The notes below the pieces were generated by a model. That model saw only the letters and a program-made list of their open reading frames with translations, was not told where the DNA came from and did not search any database. A stretch of DNA of 64,000 nt from Galbibacter sp035306585 (lineage in GTDB: Bacteria; Bacteroidota; Bacteroidia; Flavobacteriales; Flavobacteriaceae), in the NCBI RefSeq assembly GCF_035306585.1, contig NZ_DATGNU010000077.1, positions 1 through 64,000 on the forward strand, written 5' to 3'. The stretch's first letter is position 1, and each line of letters opens with the position of its first letter. Both the position numbers and the translations under genes were made by a program. Below are positions 61,466-64,000 of this stretch, in pieces.

Positions 61466-61485
61466 ATAAAAAAACAATCTAAAAA

Positions 61486-62769
61486 ATGCAAAAAATAACT
61501 AACCCAGAGATAGGTAGTTGGGATATAATACTCAAAAGACCGACCGTACAAATTGATGATATTGAAAGTACGGTGACCGAGGTGTTCAATGAGGTTCGCA
61601 CTAAAGGTGATGTAGCATTGAATAAGTACACGAGTTTATTTGATGGGGTTCAACTACAGACAATCCCAGTAAGCGAATTGGAGATCGAAAGAGCCAACCA
61701 AGCGGTAGAGGAACCTTTAAAAAAGGCAATTGAGGTAGCCAAAAATAACATTCTTGCCTTCCACCAGGCTCAAAAGACACAGCGCGTAGCGGTCCAAACC
61801 ACACCAGGGGTAAATTGTTGGCAAGAAAAACGCCCCATTGAAAAGGTTGGATTGTATATTCCCGGTGGAACCGCACCGTTATTTTCGACCATATTAATGC
61901 TCGCAATCCCAGCCCAATTGGCCGGGTGTAAAGAAGTGATTATTTGTACTCCACCAAATAAGCAAGGAGCTATTGATCCAGTAATATTATACACAGCTGC
62001 CTTATGTGGGGTGAAAAAGATTTATAAAGTAGGAGGAATTCAAGCGATTGCAGCGATGACCTTTGGAACCCAAACGGTTCCTTCTGTGTACAAAATATTT
62101 GGACCAGGTAATCAGTTTGTCACGGTCGCCAAACAATACGCCACACGTTATAATGTAGCCATTGATATGCCAGCTGGACCTTCAGAACTTCTAGTGGTGG
62201 CAGACCATAGTTCAAACCCTCAGTACATTGCCTCTGACTTACTCTCTCAAGCAGAACACGGTGTGGATAGTCAAGTCATCCTAGTGAGTACAGATACAGA
62301 AATGATCGATATGGTACAGCAGGCAATCGAAATACAGTTAGAAGATCTACCCCGCAAGGACATCGCTAGAAAGGCCATTGAAAACTCTCGATTCATTTAC
62401 TTTGACACGCATGAACTAGCAATGGAATTTATTAATGCCTATGGTCCAGAACATTTCATCATCGCAAGCTCAAATGAGCAGTTTTATACTGAAGCGGTTC
62501 GAAATGCGGGTTCGGTATTTATTGGAAAATACACCCCGGAGTCTGCTGGAGATTACGCATCAGGAACCAACCATACCTTACCTACCAACGGGTATGCAAA
62601 GCAGTATAGTGGTGTGAATTTAGATAGCTTTTTAAAAAGCATCACATTTCAAAAGATTTCCGAACAAGGAATTAAGAACATAGGTAATGCCATTGAGCTA
62701 ATGGCTGAGGCAGAAGGGCTCTTGGCACATAAAAACGCGGTGAGTATCCGACTAAAGGATTTAAATTAA
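61486..62769 (+). CDS. hisD: Histidinol dehydrogenase
   Basis: 427 aa, the usual length. It oxidises L-histidinol to L-histidine in the last step of the pathway, using NAD and a zinc ion. Recognised motifs are IPGGTAPLFSTILMLAIPA, GVKKIYKVGGIQAIAAM, FGPGNQFVTVAKQ, DMPAGPSELLVVAD, LLSQAEHGVDSQ and SAGDYASGTNHTLPT. The His and Asp zinc ligands in the last two segments are present. It is co-transcribed with hisG and hisC. Confidence 0.96.
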   Translation: MQKITNPEIGSWDIILKRPTVQIDDIESTVTEVFNEVRTKGDVALNKYTSLFDGVQLQTIPVSELEIERANQAVEEPLKKAIEVAKNNILAFHQAQKTQRVAVQTTPGVNCWQEKRPIEKVGLYIPGGTAPLFSTILMLAIPAQLAGCKEVIICTPPNKQGAIDPVILYTAALCGVKKIYKVGGIQAIAAMTFGTQTVPSVYKIFGPGNQFVTVAKQYATRYNVAIDMPAGPSELLVVADHSSNPQYIASDLLSQAEHGVDSQVILVSTDTEMIDMVQQAIEIQLEDLPRKDIARKAIENSRFIYFDTHELAMEFINAYGPEHFIIASSNEQFYTEAVRNAGSVFIGKYTPESAGDYASGTNHTLPTNGYAKQYSGVNLDSFLKSITFQKISEQGIKNIGNAIELMAEAEGLLAHKNAVSIRLKDLN

Positions 62770-62800
62770 CCCATAGATAAAGGTGATCAATTCAATATCC

Positions 62801-63847
62801 ATGACAACAACATTTAATTTAGAGCAATTGGTACGAAAAAATGTACTAAAATTAACCCCTTATTCATCTGCAAGAGATGAATTTACAGGATTTAAAAATC
62901 CTATGATTTTTTTGGATGCTAATGAGAACCCTTTTGAGAATGGGGTGAACCGGTATCCTGATCCGCAACAAAGAACCCTTAAAGAGGTGTTGGCTAAGGA
63001 GAAAGGAGTTTTAGATTCTCAAATAGTACTAGGAAATGGTAGCGATGAGGTATTGGATTTTATATTCCGGGTTTTTTGTGAGCCCAAAGTAGATAATATT
63101 ATTACTTTACCTCCAACTTACGGAATGTATAAGGTGCTTGCTGAGATTAACGATGTTGAGAATAGAGAAGTGCTCCTTAATGAAGATTTTGAACTCAATA
63201 CTCCGGCTATTTTAGATCGTATTGATTCCAATACGAAACTTCTTTTTATATGCAACCCAAATAATCCAACAGGCAACACCTTTAATAACCAAGCTATTGA
63301 GAGAGTACTAAAATCTTTTGATGGGATAGTGGTTATTGATGAGGCTTATATTGATTTTTCTTCCCATTCAAGTTGGGTAAATCGGTTGGAAGAATTTCCA
63401 AATTTAATCGTTACACAAACCCTTTCCAAGGCCTATGGAATGGCAGGAATTCGATTGGGAATTTGTTACGCAAGCAAGGATATAATTCAAATCATTAACA
63501 AAGTTAAGCCGCCTTATAATGTGAATGAACTCACGCAATTAAAAGCCTTAGAACGACTAGAAAACCAATCCCTTATTAGAAGTGAAATACTCTCAATTAC
63601 AGAATGGAAGAGTAAGTTAATTAAAGCTTTAAGTGAACTAAGTTGGATTACGAAGATCTATCCCAGTGAGGCGAATTTTTTATTAATAAAAGTAGATAAT
63701 GCCTCAGAACGCTACAAGCGATTAATCCAAAAAGGAATCGTTGTTCGCGATAGAAGCAGCCAACCATTGTGTGAAAATACGCTAAGAATTACCATTGGTA
63801 CTCAAGCTGAAAATATAAAGTTGATCGAAGTTTTAAAAACAATTTAA
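62801..63847 (+). CDS. hisC: Histidinol-phosphate aminotransferase
   Basis: 348 aa, PLP fold type I. It transaminates imidazole acetol phosphate with glutamate. Motifs: FLDANENPFE with PDPQQRTLKE at the N-terminus, NPNNPTGNTF, VVIDEAYIDFS (with the PLP-contacting Asp) and LSKAYGMAGIRLG with the Schiff-base Lys. The ATG at 62801 is preferred to a GTG at 62783. Its stop overlaps the hisB ATG by one base (TAATG). Confidence 0.95.
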   Translation: MTTTFNLEQLVRKNVLKLTPYSSARDEFTGFKNPMIFLDANENPFENGVNRYPDPQQRTLKEVLAKEKGVLDSQIVLGNGSDEVLDFIFRVFCEPKVDNIITLPPTYGMYKVLAEINDVENREVLLNEDFELNTPAILDRIDSNTKLLFICNPNNPTGNTFNNQAIERVLKSFDGIVVIDEAYIDFSSHSSWVNRLEEFPNLIVTQTLSKAYGMAGIRLGICYASKDIIQIINKVKPPYNVNELTQLKALERLENQSLIRSEILSITEWKSKLIKALSELSWITKIYPSEANFLLIKVDNASERYKRLIQKGIVVRDRSSQPLCENTLRITIGTQAENIKLIEVLKTI

Positions 63848-64000
63848 TGAAGAAGAAAGTACTTTTTATAGATAGGGATGGAACCCTGATTAAGGAACCA
63901 GAAGATGAGCAAATTGATTCTTTTGATAAATTAGAATTTTACCCAAAGGCATTACCTTATATGGCTAAGATTGCGGCAGAATTGGACTATGAGCTAGTGA
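63847..64000 (+). CDS. hisB: HisB, N-terminal fragment (histidinol-phosphatase domain)
   Basis: Only the first 51 codons are in the window; the gene runs past base 64000. The start MKKKVLFIDRDGTLIKEPED holds the HAD phosphatase motif D-x-D-G-T and the typical bifunctional HisB beginning. In full-length HisB this phosphatase domain is followed by the imidazoleglycerol-phosphate dehydratase domain; that part is not visible. It overlaps hisC by one base, which indicates a coupled operon. Confidence 0.9.
   Translation, partial: MKKKVLFIDRDGTLIKEPEDEQIDSFDKLEFYPKALPYMAKIAAELDYELV

Noticed and set aside
1..64000. Insertion sequences, prophage, CRISPR arrays, toxin-antitoxin pairs or defence islands
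   Set aside because: I found no transposase, integrase, regularly spaced repeats, phage structural genes or typical defence proteins; the window reads as core chromosome.

Overview
The window is a continuous piece of a chromosome from a member of the Bacteroidota, most likely a gliding or surface-associated Flavobacteriaceae. The evidence is: AT-rich intergenic DNA; repeated promoter motifs of the Bacteroidota form TTG-N(17-23)-TAnnTTTG; almost no Shine-Dalgarno sequences; two TonB-dependent/outer-membrane receptors with CarboxypepD-like N-termini; a type IX secretion pair (gliding-motility C-terminal domain protein plus PorP/SprF); and genes matching the capnine (sulfonolipid) pathway of gliding Bacteroidota. 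I see no IS element, prophage, CRISPR array, rRNA or clear tRNA. The content is core-like chromosome.

Layout. 1-0.9 kb: 5' end of fumC (minus), a 56-aa membrane protein, then a gene-free stretch that folds as a candidate structured RNA with its own terminator. 0.9-9.5 kb: outer-membrane receptor, ArsC-like reductase, prfB, threonine aldolase, YegP-like protein, YbaB/EbfC, and an S9A oligopeptidase lipoprotein. 9.5-15.9 kb: probable sulfonolipid locus with a CBS-like cysteate synthase (CapA), a JmjC/cupin protein, an SDR reductase (CapC) and an alpha-oxoamine synthase (CapB), followed by a convergent pair encoding a double-GNAT-like protein and an outer-membrane beta-barrel. 16.1-21.6 kb: DUF4834, YfhO, GT4 glycosyltransferase and flippase (envelope glycan assembly). 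21.7-32.3 kb: secreted Ser/Arg-rich protein, uvrA, an ECF sigma factor with a 47-aa partner, nth, bcp, a conserved unknown, an MBL phosphodiesterase and TerC. 32.4-38.3 kb: esterase, Tic20-like protein, dihydroorotase-like protein without its metal ligands and BatA/VWA protein in one operon, then TIGR02757 and a LolD-like ATPase.

38.4-42.4 kb: folE, a small membrane protein, and a metal-type TonB receptor with a His-rich loop beside a His-rich secreted protein. 42.4-43.5 kb: 1.1 kb without a gene. 43.5-49.8 kb: sulfite dehydrogenase with its cytochrome c, M1 aminopeptidase and two tandem patatin-like genes. 49.3-54.7 kb: a conserved membrane protein, a GltB-like FMN protein, a UvrD/PcrA helicase starting at TTG, and smpB. 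54.8-60.1 kb: a lipoprotein and the type IX secretion pair. 60.4-64 kb: a histidine operon (promoter, leader peptide with four His codons, terminator, hisG-hisD-hisC-hisB, the last cut by the window edge).

The most interesting items are the sulfonolipid locus with a candidate N-acyltransferase and a candidate hydroxylase, the structured RNA near 0.64-0.89 kb, and the ECF sigma unit in which both start codons lie in inverted repeats. All functional statements come from reading the sequence and family knowledge; no search was run.
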